A DNA stretch of 43,623 nucleotides, taken from assembly GCA_018064685.1 (NCBI GenBank), contig JAGHUS010000045.1:1-43623 (forward strand), read 5' to 3'. The notes beneath the pieces were generated by a model. That model did not search any database. It saw nothing but the letters and a program-made list of their open reading frames with translations, and was not told the origin of the DNA. Both the position numbers and the translations under genes were made by a program. This document shows, piece by piece, positions 16,579-25,109 of the stretch. Source of the stretch: Bacteroidales bacterium (GTDB lineage: Bacteria > Bacteroidota > Bacteroidia > Bacteroidales > Bacteroidaceae). The first letter of the stretch is position 1. The number at the start of each line of letters is the position of its first letter.

Positions 16579-18576
16579 TTATATTTTATACCTTACCGTC
16601 AGCATCCACGAGCGACCAGGCATGGGGTAGTGTCCGATTACCTCGTACTGCTGGTTGAAGAGATTCTTCAGGTCAAAGCGTACATGTACGTAGTGACGAT
16701 GAAAGCTGAGCGTGCGATAAAGCGTCAGCCCCACGGTGCGGTAACCACGCAGCATGGTGCCTCGATAGTGCTCGTTGTTGGGCCATCGGCTCGACACCAC
16801 GACAAGGTTGCCCGACAGATTGACCCACGGATTCTCCCATGCCACGGAGCCGCTGCCCGAGTGCTCGGGCGTGTAGGCCACCTGGAAGTTGTAGTAGGGC
16901 GACTGGGGACCGTCGGTGCGGTCGCGCACCTTTTGCAAGGTGTAGTTGCCCGAGGCCAGAAGCGAATGATCCTTGCCGAGCGACTGCCTCCAATGCCCCG
17001 TCACGTCAACACCCACAGTGTTTACACTGCCCAAGTTCACATTAGTCCACTTGAACATATCGTAGGGGATGGCCACTATCTTGTTCTTCACCTTATTTAT
17101 ATAAGTGTCGACCGTAAACCCTATGCTAGATGCTCCGCCGCCATAGTGGCGGTTCCACGTTCCGCCCAGGTTGAACTGGTTGGTACACTCTGGCTGAAGG
17201 TCGGTACTGCCGTAATGGTCGTAATAGGACTCGTTGAACGAGGGGGCACGGAAGATGTCCTTGTAGGAAAAGCGAAGGAACAGATCCTCGCGGGGCAGTA
17301 GCTGATAGCTGACGCTGAACGAGGGCGAGAGATGCTTGATGTCCTGTGCCGCAGCTCCCACCGTGGTACGGTCGAAGTAAAGCGAACCGAGTAGTCGGCC
17401 CACAAGGGTGAGGCGCTGCACCTGATACTTGGCAGCCAGAACTTGCAGAATGGTGTTGCGCGAGGGACGTCGGTAGGTAGAGACGTCACCTCCAGTCAGA
17501 TTATTGAAGGCATAGTCGGCCGAATAGTCGAAGGAGAGCTGACGTAGCGGTTGATAGAGCAGACTGGTCGAAGCATAATACTCGCGTTGCCAGTACTGAT
17601 GGTCTTTGACGCCATGCGGATAGGCAGGATCCTTGTAGTCGGTCATGACGTAGTTGAACTTGGCCACACACGACAGTTTCCATTTGTCCGACAGCTCTGA
17701 CTTCCAGTTCAACTGGCCATAGGCATTCTGGTCGTGTTTGGTCTCGCGACTGTCGTTCACGTAGTAGTGCACCATGCCGGGCAACTGCCGATCGTTGTCG
17801 TAGTAGTAAGCCTTGAGCGACAGTGTGTTGGACAACGAAGGACGATAGACCAGGCTCAGTTCGCCATGGCCTGAGTTCATGCGCGAGTTCTTGCGTCGCT
17901 CGCTGACTTTCTGCGACACGTTGTCGATGGTATAGAGATAGTTGTTATCGGCATGCACGTAGTCGCCCACAAGGCTCACCCCGAAGACTTCCGAAAGATT
18001 CTTGTCGAGGCGGAAGTGCGGGTTTACATAGCCCCACGAGCCAGTGCGCACCTGGGCTGTGGCATGGAAGGAGAGGTCGTAGGACGGAAGACGCAGCGTA
18101 TTGATATAAAGCGAGGCGGCCGAGGCGGCATTGCGTGCGGGCTGGAAGATGTCGTCGTCGTCGCCCACCACGAGCGAGAGTTCCGAGACATTGTCGAGCG
18201 AATAGCGCGAAACATCAATGCTGCCCGACTGGTTGTTGCTCAGCGTCACACCATCGTATACCACAGCTGTATGCTTCGAACCGAAGCCACGCACACTGAC
18301 GGTCTTCAGTCCGCCCGCACCGCCGTAGTCGGTCAGCGTGATGCCGGGCAATCGGCTCAACGCCCCACTGATATCCGTCACGCCCAGTCGGTCCAGACTG
18401 TTCTGCGAGAGAGAATAAGCAGGGGCCGTACTGCGGTAGTCCTTCGTCTGCGACATGCCGAATACCACGACCTCGTCGAGCGAGTCGCGTTTCTCTGCAG
18501 TCTCATCGTGCCGTGCATTTGCCGACACACCAAATACCACCGCCACCAATGTAGCGAGTGCCTTACATCCGTTCAT
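16579..18576 (-). CDS. btuB: TonB-dependent cobalamin receptor
   Basis: A 665-residue TonB-dependent outer-membrane receptor. After a signal peptide (1-22) comes a TonB-box-like LDEVVVFG (33-40), then the plug (ISGALSRLPGITLTDYGG, KTVSVRGFG, AVVYDGVTLSN), then a 22-strand barrel ending in an aromatic-rich RSWMLTVRYKI. FRFSYKDIFRAPSFNE is the usual barrel motif. Length is in the BtuB range. The cobalamin riboswitch in its leader identifies the substrate better than the protein does. A plug segment reads GDDDDIF (157-163), an acidic run at the apex that could bind calcium. It is followed by btuG after 107 bases. Confidence 0.93.
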   Translation of the reverse strand: MNGCKALATLVAVVFGVSANARHDETAEKRDSLDEVVVFGMSQTKDYRSTAPAYSLSQNSLDRLGVTDISGALSRLPGITLTDYGGAGGLKTVSVRGFGSKHTAVVYDGVTLSNNQSGSIDVSRYSLDNVSELSLVVGDDDDIFQPARNAASAASLYINTLRLPSYDLSFHATAQVRTGSWGYVNPHFRLDKNLSEVFGVSLVGDYVHADNNYLYTIDNVSQKVSERRKNSRMNSGHGELSLVYRPSLSNTLSLKAYYYDNDRQLPGMVHYYVNDSRETKHDQNAYGQLNWKSELSDKWKLSCVAKFNYVMTDYKDPAYPHGVKDHQYWQREYYASTSLLYQPLRQLSFDYSADYAFNNLTGGDVSTYRRPSRNTILQVLAAKYQVQRLTLVGRLLGSLYFDRTTVGAAAQDIKHLSPSFSVSYQLLPREDLFLRFSYKDIFRAPSFNESYYDHYGSTDLQPECTNQFNLGGTWNRHYGGGASSIGFTVDTYINKVKNKIVAIPYDMFKWTNVNLGSVNTVGVDVTGHWRQSLGKDHSLLASGNYTLQKVRDRTDGPQSPYYNFQVAYTPEHSGSGSVAWENPWVNLSGNLVVVSSRWPNNEHYRGTMLRGYRTVGLTLYRTLSFHRHYVHVRFDLKNLFNQQYEVIGHYPMPGRSWMLTVRYKI

Positions 18577-18603
18577 AATCGATGCTCGTGATGACCAATT
18601 ATT

Positions 18604-18623
18604 ACTCCCCCTATCCTGGAGGG
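18604..18623 (-). promoter_or_regulatory. hairpin between riboswitch and btuB start
   Basis: On the minus strand TCCCTCC and GGGGGAG flank AGGATA, so a short G/C-rich stem can form about 30 bases before the btuB ATG. It is a candidate expression platform that sequesters the translation start region. No T-run follows, which argues against termination. Confidence 0.4.
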
Positions 18624-18639
18624 ATTTGTTAATAACTCA

Positions 18640-18806
18640 ACCGACTTGGCAGGTATTCTGGCTTTGCCACTTCCATGCAATCGTCTTCCCAGCCCAACGG
18701 CCAGTGACTCGATATGATTGCACGCACAATGTGACTTACAGCTGCAGGAACAGCTCAGGTTTCTCACCTGATTCCCTTGCACGGACGGGCCTCCGTTTGT
18801 TCAAAA
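18640..18806 (-). ncRNA. cobalamin (B12) riboswitch controlling btuB-btuG
   Basis: On the minus strand the leader has the cobalamin riboswitch core in order: a 5' stem (ACGGAGGCCCGTCCGTGC), then AAGGGAATCAGGTGAGAAAC and CTGAGCTGTTCCTGCAGCTG, then GTAAG, a variable arm, and TTGGGCTGGGAAGACGATTG. It closes with the B12-box-type AGCCAGAATACCTGCC (plus 18648-18663), matching the family's AGCCAGGAGACCTGCC. In the family, bound adenosylcobalamin lowers expression of the downstream uptake gene. Boundaries are approximate. Confidence 0.93.
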
Positions 18807-18833
18807 CGAGTGCTTCCGTTACCAAATCCAATG

Positions 18834-18841
18834 CAAAATTA
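18834..18841 (-). promoter_or_regulatory. promoter -7 element (TAATTTTG) upstream of the riboswitch
   Basis: The minus strand reads TAATTTTG, about 28 bases before the 5' edge of the riboswitch. The -33 position carries GCTG instead of TTTG. Confidence 0.5.
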
Positions 18842-18905
18842 CAATATTCTAGCGAGAATACAGCGTTTTTTGTCAAAATATTGCACAAAGACACACAAAA
18901 AAACA

Positions 18906-18950
18906 GAAAAAAGAGGAAGGATGCATCTTTCTGCAGCATCGCCTCCTCTT
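18906..18950 (-). terminator. intrinsic terminator of the LRR gene
   Basis: On the minus strand AGGAGGCGATGC pairs with GCATCCTTCCT, with one bulged base, and is followed by CTTTTTTCTGTTTTTTTG. It lies 7 bases after the stop at 18957. Confidence 0.85.
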
Positions 18951-18956
18951 TCTCCT

Positions 18957-20186
18957 TTAAATCTTAAACTTAAAAGTCTTGTCATGCACCTTAATAATAT
19001 AAACAGACCCTGCAGGCAACGCGACATGCGCACTACCCGACTGGACTGCCGACTGCCACAGCAGCTTGCCCTGGACGTCGCATACTGACAATATCGCACC
19101 GGTTGGGATACCGACAACCTGCAGGACTCCACTATGCGAAGTGATGCGGATGTCATCGTCAGCAGCAAAAGCTGCGGGTGTAGTATCGACGGCATCGCCC
19201 ATAATGGTGAAACGGCTCCACACCTCGTCGGCTCGATAGGCCGACTTGCTCGACGAGAGCACGTGCAACTTGCCATAGGTGGCAAAAGTGTCGTCGCGCA
19301 CCTCCTGCGGAAGAACAGCAAGATTGATGATGTTGGTGAGCGACTGACAGCGGTTGAAGGCTGCAAAGCCAATGACCGAAACGCTGCCGGGAATGGTCAG
19401 CTTGGTAAGGAGCTTGCTACCAGCGAATGCACCATCGGCAATTGTTGTCACGCCTGACGGGATGACATAACTGCCCTCCTTCCCGTTGGGGAATGCAACA
19501 AGCGTGGCCTGCTGCTTATCAAACAACACCCCACCCTTCGCCATGAAAAAGGCATTGTCAGCACTCACCTTAAAGGCAGTGAGGGCATAGCAGCAAAGGA
19601 AGGCGTTTTCACCAATGGTCTCGACACCACTGGGAATGGTCATAGCGGCAAGCGAACTGCAATGATCGAAACACCCTTCGCCAATACGACGGATATTGCC
19701 TTTCACGCTCAATGTCTTAAGTCCCGTACAAGACGAAAAGGCATAATCGTCCAGCACAACGGACTGTCCCTTGAGGGTGAGCGAAGACAAATCGCTATTG
19801 TTGGAGAAGGCATTGCTGGCAATGCTGTCGAGCGAAGTGGGAAGTGTAAGAGAAGTGATGTTGCGCAACTGACTGAAAGCGTTGGCTCCAATATAGGTGA
19901 CGCCTTCGGCAATCGTGAGGTCCTCAAGGTTTCGGCAACCGTAAAAAGCTCGGTCGCCGATGCCGAGGACACGATAAGTGCGTCCGTTGTAGTCGACAGT
20001 AGAAGGGACGTCAACAAAATTCTGGTAGGAATTGCTACCGTTGTGCGTCACTTCGCAGGTGCGGTCCTCGAACGAGAGGATATTATAACAGATGCCATCT
20101 ACCCAGAAGTCGTATGCCTGAACCAGCACGGGAGCTGCCAGGCAGACGAGAGTGAGTAGAAGGCATCTGAAGAAACGTTTGTTCAT
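18957..20186 (-). CDS. BspA-like leucine-rich repeat protein with T9SS-type tail
   Basis: A 409-residue exported protein: signal peptide about 1-24 (ending VLVQA), then LRR_5/BspA-type repeats at about 70-300 with the pattern L-x-L-P-x-S/G-V-x-x-I-G-x-x-A-F (GVTYIGANAFSQ, SLDSIASNAFSN, GVETIGENAFLC, GVTTIADGAFAG, SVSVIGFAAFNR). The last 75 residues (GAILSVCDVQGKLLW to YIIKVHDKTFKFKI) resemble the type IX secretion C-terminal sorting domain. Such proteins act at the cell surface, often in adhesion; no target can be inferred here. Its ATG overlaps the asnS stop (TAATG), so it is co-transcribed with a housekeeping gene. Confidence 0.85.
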   Translation of the reverse strand: MNKRFFRCLLLTLVCLAAPVLVQAYDFWVDGICYNILSFEDRTCEVTHNGSNSYQNFVDVPSTVDYNGRTYRVLGIGDRAFYGCRNLEDLTIAEGVTYIGANAFSQLRNITSLTLPTSLDSIASNAFSNNSDLSSLTLKGQSVVLDDYAFSSCTGLKTLSVKGNIRRIGEGCFDHCSSLAAMTIPSGVETIGENAFLCCYALTAFKVSADNAFFMAKGGVLFDKQQATLVAFPNGKEGSYVIPSGVTTIADGAFAGSKLLTKLTIPGSVSVIGFAAFNRCQSLTNIINLAVLPQEVRDDTFATYGKLHVLSSSKSAYRADEVWSRFTIMGDAVDTTPAAFAADDDIRITSHSGVLQVVGIPTGAILSVCDVQGKLLWQSAVQSGSAHVALPAGSVYIIKVHDKTFKFKI

Positions 20187-21607
20187 TAGAACTCAGCGTT
20201 TTTGGGAGTACGGGGGAAGGGAATGACGTCGCGGATGTTCTGCATACCGGTAACGAAGAGGATGAGTCGCTCGAAACCGAGACCGAAACCGGCGTGAGGA
20301 CAAGAACCGTACTTGCGGGTATCAAGATACCATGTCATATCCTTCATGGGAATGCCACGCGACTCGATCTCGCCCATCAGCTTGTCATAGCTCTCCTCAC
20401 GGACTGAACCGCCGATGATCTCGCCGATAGAGGGGAAGAGAACGTCGGTACCCTGTACGGTTTCCTCCATCTCCTTGCCATCCAAAACGGGCTTCTCGGC
20501 ATCAATCTTCATATAGAAAGCCTTGATCTTCTTGGGATAGTGGTTCATGATGACTGGCTTCTTGAAGTACTCCTCGACAAGGTAACGCTCGTGCTCGCTG
20601 GCGAGGTCGTCGCCCCACTCGCAGGGGAACTCAAACTTCTTGCCATTCTTAATGGCCTCCTGCAGAATCTTAATACCCTCGGTGTAGGGCAGGTGTACGA
20701 ACTCCTCCTTCAGCACACCCTCAAGACGCTCGATAAGACCCTTGTCCACCATCTTGTTGAGGAACTCAAGATCGTCCTTGCAGTTGTCGAGAGCCCAGCG
20801 CACACAGTACTTGATGAAGTCTTCCTCAAGCTCCATCAGCTCGTCGAGGTCCATGAAGGCAACTTCGGGCTCTACCATCCAGAACTCGGCCAAGTGGCGG
20901 GGAGTATTGCTGTTCTCGGCACGGAAAGTGGGACCGAAGGTATAGATGCTGCCCAAGGCTGTTGCACCCAACTCGCCCTCGAGCTGTCCAGAAACGGTAA
21001 GAGAGGTCTGCTTGCCGAAGAAGTCGTCATCATAGATGATGCTTCCGTTCTCGTCCTTCTTCAGGTCGTAGAGATTCTTGGTTGTGACCTGGAACATCTG
21101 ACCTGCACCCTCGCAGTCGCTGGCGGTGATGAGGGGAGTGTGGAAATAGAAGTATCCGTGCTCGTGGAAATAGGTGTGGATGGCCATGGCCATGTTGTGA
21201 CGGATGCGAAGGATGGCACCGAAGGTATTGGTGCGGGGACGCAGGTGAGCCACCGTACGCAGGTACTCCCAACTAGCACCCTTCTTCTGGAGGGGATAGG
21301 TATTGTCGCAGGTTCCCAGGATGTCAATCTTGGTAGCCTGAATCTCGCTGGCCTGACCGGCTGCGGGACTCTCTACGAGTTTACCTTCTACCGAGAGGCA
21401 GGCACCAGTGGTAATCTGCTTTACAATCTCCTCGGGAATAACGGTCTCGTCACCAACGATCTGTACGTTCTTGATGGTTGAGCCATCATTCAGGGCTACA
21501 AAGAAAATGCCCTTGCTGCCACGCTTCGAACGTACCCAGCCCTTCACACAGATATCTGCTCCGAAATCGGTGCATTTCAGCGCGTCTATTACTTTTGTTC
21601 TTTTCAT
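20186..21607 (-). CDS. asnS: asparaginyl-tRNA synthetase
   Basis: A class IIb aminoacyl-tRNA synthetase of 473 residues that charges tRNA-Asn. An N-terminal OB-fold anticodon-binding domain ([18 protein letters not shown]) is followed by the class II core: motif 2 region [25 protein letters not shown] sequence and motif 3 [15 protein letters not shown] near the C-terminus. The start is the ATG at 21607 ([11 protein letters not shown]); the ATG nine codons further upstream would add an atypical MEGLGLNPI. Its stop overlaps the start of the LRR gene by one base. Confidence 0.96.
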   Translation of the reverse strand: MKRTKVIDALKCTDFGADICVKGWVRSKRGSKGIFFVALNDGSTIKNVQIVGDETVIPEEIVKQITTGACLSVEGKLVESPAAGQASEIQATKIDILGTCDNTYPLQKKGASWEYLRTVAHLRPRTNTFGAILRIRHNMAMAIHTYFHEHGYFYFHTPLITASDCEGAGQMFQVTTKNLYDLKKDENGSIIYDDDFFGKQTSLTVSGQLEGELGATALGSIYTFGPTFRAENSNTPRHLAEFWMVEPEVAFMDLDELMELEEDFIKYCVRWALDNCKDDLEFLNKMVDKGLIERLEGVLKEEFVHLPYTEGIKILQEAIKNGKKFEFPCEWGDDLASEHERYLVEEYFKKPVIMNHYPKKIKAFYMKIDAEKPVLDGKEMEETVQGTDVLFPSIGEIIGGSVREESYDKLMGEIESRGIPMKDMTWYLDTRKYGSCPHAGFGLGFERLILFVTGMQNIRDVIPFPRTPKNAEF

Positions 21608-21716
21608 AATCGGATTCAGCCCCAGCCCTTCCATTATAAGAAAGGGAGTAGATAGTTTTGTGGGGATAATAATCTACTGGAAATATCTTTTTACTCTTAT
21701 AACTAACAAATGAAAC

Positions 21717-21746
21717 CCCTCCCCGTCTCACAAGGAACGGGGAGGG
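21717..21746 (-). terminator. terminator hairpin after the pseudouridine synthase gene
   Basis: CCCTCCCCGT (21717-21726) pairs perfectly with ACGGGGAGGG (21737-21746) across a 10-base loop, 7 bases after the stop at 21753. On the minus strand only a weak T-rich stretch (GTTTCATTTG) follows. Confidence 0.75.
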
Positions 21747-21752
21747 AATCTA

Positions 21753-23102
21753 TTATTCGAATGCGCCCATACGGAGCATGTTAACCTCTTTCTCGGTAAG
21801 GTAACGCCAGTCGCCACGACGAAGGTTCTTCTTGGTAAGACCTGCGAAGAACACACGGTCGAGCTTTACGACACGATAGCCGAAATGCTCGAAGATGCGA
21901 CGCACGATACGGTTACGGCCGCTGTGAATCTCAATGCCCACCTGCTTCTTATCCGTCTCGCTGGCATACTCGACAGCATCAGCACGAATCTCGCCATCGT
22001 CGAGGGTGATGCCCTCTGCAATCTCGCGCATATCGGCAGCTGTCACATTCTTATCCAAATAGACATGATAGATCTTCTTCTTCAGATATTGGGGATGAGT
22101 GAGCTTGCTAGCCAGATCACCATCGTTGGTGAGCAACAGCACACCTGTGGTGTTACGGTCCAGACGACCTACAGGATAGATACGCTCGCGGCAAGCATCC
22201 TGAACAAGATCCATCACCGTCTTACGGTTCTGAGGATCATCGCTGGTGGTCACATAGTCCTTGGGCTTGTTGAGGAGCACGTACACCTTCTTCTCGATGG
22301 TGACAAGCTGATCGTGGAACATTACGGTGTCAGAACGCATCACCTTGGTTCCCAACTCGGTTACAACATTGCCGTTAACGCTGACCACTCCGGCCTGGAT
22401 GAAGTCGTCGGCCTCACGACGGCTGCATACGCCGGCATTGGCCAGGAACTTGTTCAAGCGCAAAGGCTGGTTGGGGTCGATATGTGCTTCGCTGTACTCG
22501 ATACGCTTCTTCATGCTATACTTAGCATTGGGGTTGTAGCCGGGTGTACGCTGACGCTGACCGTAGCCACCACGCTGCTGACCATAACCACCACGCTGCT
22601 GGCCATAACCGCCACGCTGCTGATAGCCACCGCGCTGCTGGCCATAACCGCCGCGCTGCTGATAGCTGGGACGGAACTCGCCAGCTTCGCCTTGACGGCT
22701 GAACTCACCACGCTGCTGATAGCTGGGGCGGAACTCGCCGTCGCGTTGCTCACGCTGCTGATAACTGGGACGATAGCCACCCTCACGCTGCTGATAACTG
22801 GGACGGTAGCCACCCTCACGCTGCTGATAGCTGGGACGGTAGCCGCCATTCTCGCCCTGACGGTTGTAATCACCACGCTGCTGGTAGCTGGGACGGAAGC
22901 TTCCGCCCTGACCAGCATCCTCACGATTCACACGAGGACGATAGGTACGCTCACCGTTTGAGCTTGCGCTGTAGGCGGGACGTGCAATACGGGGACGTGG
23001 AGTACGGCCTGCATTATTACCACTGGGACGGTAACCCTCACGGTCACTTCCCTCATTGTTGTTGGAGAACTGCTCTCTCCAGCTTTCATCTTCTGTTGCC
23101 AT
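21753..23102 (-). CDS. rluB: RsuA/RluB-family pseudouridine synthase with repetitive N-terminal extension
   Basis: A 449-residue protein. Residues 1-200 are low-complexity and probably disordered: six copies of RPSYQQR (starting at 70, 89, 100, 111, 125, 144), then five GGYGQQR-like units (151-183). The enzyme follows: an S4 RNA-binding domain (about 214-260, LRLNKFLANAGVCSRREADDF) and the RsuA/RluB catalytic domain with GRLDRNTTGVLLLTNDGDL, Asp315 being the nucleophile. It isomerises a uridine in rRNA, probably of the large subunit (RluB) by resemblance. The repeat-rich extension is reminiscent of RGG-type RNA-binding tails and is not part of the standard enzyme. Members of RluB, RluE, RluF and RsuA are hard to separate by eye. 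Confidence 0.88.
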   Translation of the reverse strand: MATEDESWREQFSNNNEGSDREGYRPSGNNAGRTPRPRIARPAYSASSNGERTYRPRVNREDAGQGGSFRPSYQQRGDYNRQGENGGYRPSYQQREGGYRPSYQQREGGYRPSYQQREQRDGEFRPSYQQRGEFSRQGEAGEFRPSYQQRGGYGQQRGGYQQRGGYGQQRGGYGQQRGGYGQRQRTPGYNPNAKYSMKKRIEYSEAHIDPNQPLRLNKFLANAGVCSRREADDFIQAGVVSVNGNVVTELGTKVMRSDTVMFHDQLVTIEKKVYVLLNKPKDYVTTSDDPQNRKTVMDLVQDACRERIYPVGRLDRNTTGVLLLTNDGDLASKLTHPQYLKKKIYHVYLDKNVTAADMREIAEGITLDDGEIRADAVEYASETDKKQVGIEIHSGRNRIVRRIFEHFGYRVVKLDRVFFAGLTKKNLRRGDWRYLTEKEVNMLRMGAFE

Positions 23103-23159
23103 AGTTTTATCTAAAACTTAACTAATGATTTTCTTATTTTTATCTACTTTTACTTATCT

Positions 23160-23213
23160 ACGCGCTAAGGCGACTGACGACTTGTTTGCAAACAGCCGAT
23201 ACGCTGAGCGCGT
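23160..23213 (-). terminator. inverted repeat after purB
   Basis: ACGCGCT (23160-23166) and AGCGCGT (23207-23213) form the base of a hairpin whose centre holds the perfect palindrome TGTTTGCAAACA (23183-23194). TGACGACT occurs twice (23175 and 23215). It may end purB transcription, but no T-run follows on the minus strand. Confidence 0.4.
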
Positions 23214-23221
23214 ATGACGAC

Positions 23222-24568
23222 TTACATACCAGTGTAGGTATGAGGAGTAATCTTACGGAGTTCTGCCTTTACCGACTCGCTCACCTCGAGCGTCTCGATG
23301 AAGTCCTTGATAGTGCTCTCGCTGATGCCAGCACCTGTACGTGTCAGTGCCTTCAATGCTTCATAGGGATTGGGATATGCCTCGCGACGCAGAATGGTCT
23401 GGATAGCCTCAGCGACCACTGCCCAGCATCCGTCCAAGTCACGGTTGATGGCCTGCTCGTTGAGAACCAACTTGCGCAATCCTTTCAAAGTGCTCTGGAT
23501 GCTGATAAGCATGTGACCCATAGGCACACCGACATTGCGAAGAACGGTGCTGTCGGTCAGGTCGCGCTGCAAACGGCTGATGGGAAGCTTCTGTGCCAGA
23601 TGTGCCAACAGGGCATTGGCCACGCCGAGGTTACCCTCGCTGTTCTCGAAGTCAATTGGATTGACCTTATGAGGCATAGCACTACTACCTACCTCGCCCT
23701 TCTTAACCTTCTGACGGAAATACTCCATTGAGACATACTGCCAGAAGTCGCGATCGAGGTCGATGATAATGGTATTGATGCGCTTCATGGCATCAAAAAT
23801 AGCCGAGAGACAATCGTAGTTACTGATCTGGGTGGTGTACTCCTCACGCTCAAGGCCCAGTTTCTCGCTTACAAAACGCGAACCGAAAGCACGCCAGTCG
23901 TACTCGGGGTATGCCACATGATGGGCATTGTAGTTACCCGTTGCACCACCAAACTTAGCCGTGATGGGGCATGCCTTGAGCATTGCCAACTGACGCTCCA
24001 GACGGTATACGAACACCATCACCTCTTTGCCCAAACGGGTGGGACTGGCGGGCTGACCATGGGTCTTTGCCAACATGGGCACATCCTTCCACTCCTCGGC
24101 ATACTCGCGCAACTGGGCGATGAGTTCCTCAATCAAGGGATAATAAGCCTCGTTCAAAGCGTCCTTGATGCTGAGAGGCACACTGGTATTATTGATATCC
24201 TGAGAGGTAAGACCAAAGTGGATGAACTCCTTATAGGCCTCCAATCCGCCAATGGCATCAAACTTCTCCTTTATGAAATACTCAACAGCTTTAACATCGT
24301 GATTCGTCACAGCCTCAATATCCTTAACACGCTGTGCATCCTCGACCGAGAAGTTCTTGTAGATGCCACGAAGCGTCTCGAACAGGTCTGAGGGAAAAGA
24401 CTTAAGCTGGGGAAGGGGTAACTCACAAAGCGTTATGAAATACTCTATCTCAACACGGACACGATAGCGCACCAACGCATACTCTGAAAAATAGGCTGCC
24501 AATGCATCTGTTTTTCCTCTATAACGTCCATCGATTGGCGAAATGGCCGTCAGCAACTCCAATTCCAT
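23222..24568 (-). CDS. purB: adenylosuccinate lyase
   Basis: A 448-residue fumarase/aspartase-superfamily enzyme. It acts twice in purine synthesis, removing fumarate from SAICAR and from adenylosuccinate. The N-terminus ISPIDGRYRGKT, TSQDINNT (121-128), KTHGQPASPT (His170) and the signature loop GSSAMPHKVNPIDFEN (from 294, catalytic Ser) are all present, and the length is typical. No nearby purine gene is co-transcribed; guaB lies 10 kb away in the same orientation. Confidence 0.97.
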   Translation of the reverse strand: MELELLTAISPIDGRYRGKTDALAAYFSEYALVRYRVRVEIEYFITLCELPLPQLKSFPSDLFETLRGIYKNFSVEDAQRVKDIEAVTNHDVKAVEYFIKEKFDAIGGLEAYKEFIHFGLTSQDINNTSVPLSIKDALNEAYYPLIEELIAQLREYAEEWKDVPMLAKTHGQPASPTRLGKEVMVFVYRLERQLAMLKACPITAKFGGATGNYNAHHVAYPEYDWRAFGSRFVSEKLGLEREEYTTQISNYDCLSAIFDAMKRINTIIIDLDRDFWQYVSMEYFRQKVKKGEVGSSAMPHKVNPIDFENSEGNLGVANALLAHLAQKLPISRLQRDLTDSTVLRNVGVPMGHMLISIQSTLKGLRKLVLNEQAINRDLDGCWAVVAEAIQTILRREAYPNPYEALKALTRTGAGISESTIKDFIETLEVSESVKAELRKITPHTYTGM

Positions 24569-24687
24569 AATTTTGGCTCTTTAAATGAAAAATAAAAGCC
24601 GTAACCGTCACGGACACGACTCATAACCATCTTACACTAATGCTTTTCTTGATAAATACTAAGTATATACTTTAGAAATGTGTTTGT

Positions 24688-24761
24688 GGGCGATGACGGA
24701 TTCGAACCGCCGACCCTCTGCTTGTAAGGCAGATGCTCTGAACCAGCTGCGCTAATCGCCC
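24688..24761 (-). tRNA. tRNA-Val (anticodon UAC)
   Basis: A 74-base cloverleaf on the minus strand: acceptor GGGCGAT/ATCGCCC, anticodon loop CTTACAA with anticodon TAC, T-arm GGCGGTTCGAATCCGTC. No CCA is encoded. It is an identical copy of the gene at 24813-24886 and lies 51 bases downstream of it, probably in one transcript. Confidence 0.97.
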
Positions 24762-24812
24762 GTGCAAGTGAGATCGATTGTTGCAAAAGCCTTTTGGCCA
24801 ATGCCGTTGAGT

Positions 24813-24886
24813 GGGCGATGACGGATTCGAACCGCCGACCCTCTGCTTGTAAGGCAGATGCTCTGAACCAGCTGCGCTAATCGCCC
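24813..24886 (-). tRNA. tRNA-Val (anticodon UAC)
   Basis: Same 74-base sequence as at 24688-24761, with anticodon TAC. It is the promoter-proximal copy, 25 bases downstream of a strong TAnnTTTG promoter box. Confidence 0.97.
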
Positions 24887-24911
24887 AAGCATCTCTCTCG
24901 ACTTGCGGGTG

Positions 24912-24943
24912 CAAAGGTAAGGACTTTTTTTGAACCTACCAAA
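24912..24943 (-). promoter_or_regulatory. promoter of the tRNA-Val pair
   Basis: On the minus strand TTTG, 20 bases, then TACCTTTG: a full match to the Bacteroidota -33/-7 promoter. It sits immediately upstream of the first tRNA. Confidence 0.85.
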
Positions 24944-24991
24944 CTTTTTCCCACTTTTTTCTCACGCACACACAGAATTCATCAAAACAAT

Positions 24992-25029
24992 GATTCCGCA
25001 AAACCTTCAGAAGAAAGCTTTGCGGAATC
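24992..25029 (-). terminator. hairpin after trpS
   Basis: GATTCCGCAAA (24992-25002) pairs perfectly with TTTGCGGAATC (25019-25029). It lies 80 bases beyond the trpS stop. No T-run is attached, but a similar GATTCCGC hairpin follows tig (40901-40940), so it may be a local type of 3' hairpin. Confidence 0.5.
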
Positions 25030-25109
25030 AGATTATCGGTTTTAAGAAGGAGTTTTTGCGACGATCAGATAACAATCTGACACAAAACACAAATTTCTTA
25101 TCTTGCGAC

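Larger units (their letters stand above)
18577..18956. other. btuB leader region without protein genes
   Basis: This 380-base gap is accounted for by regulatory elements on the minus strand: the LRR-gene terminator (18906-18950), a -7 promoter box (18834-18841), the cobalamin riboswitch (about 18640-18806) and a hairpin close to the btuB start (18604-18623). Confidence 0.85.
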
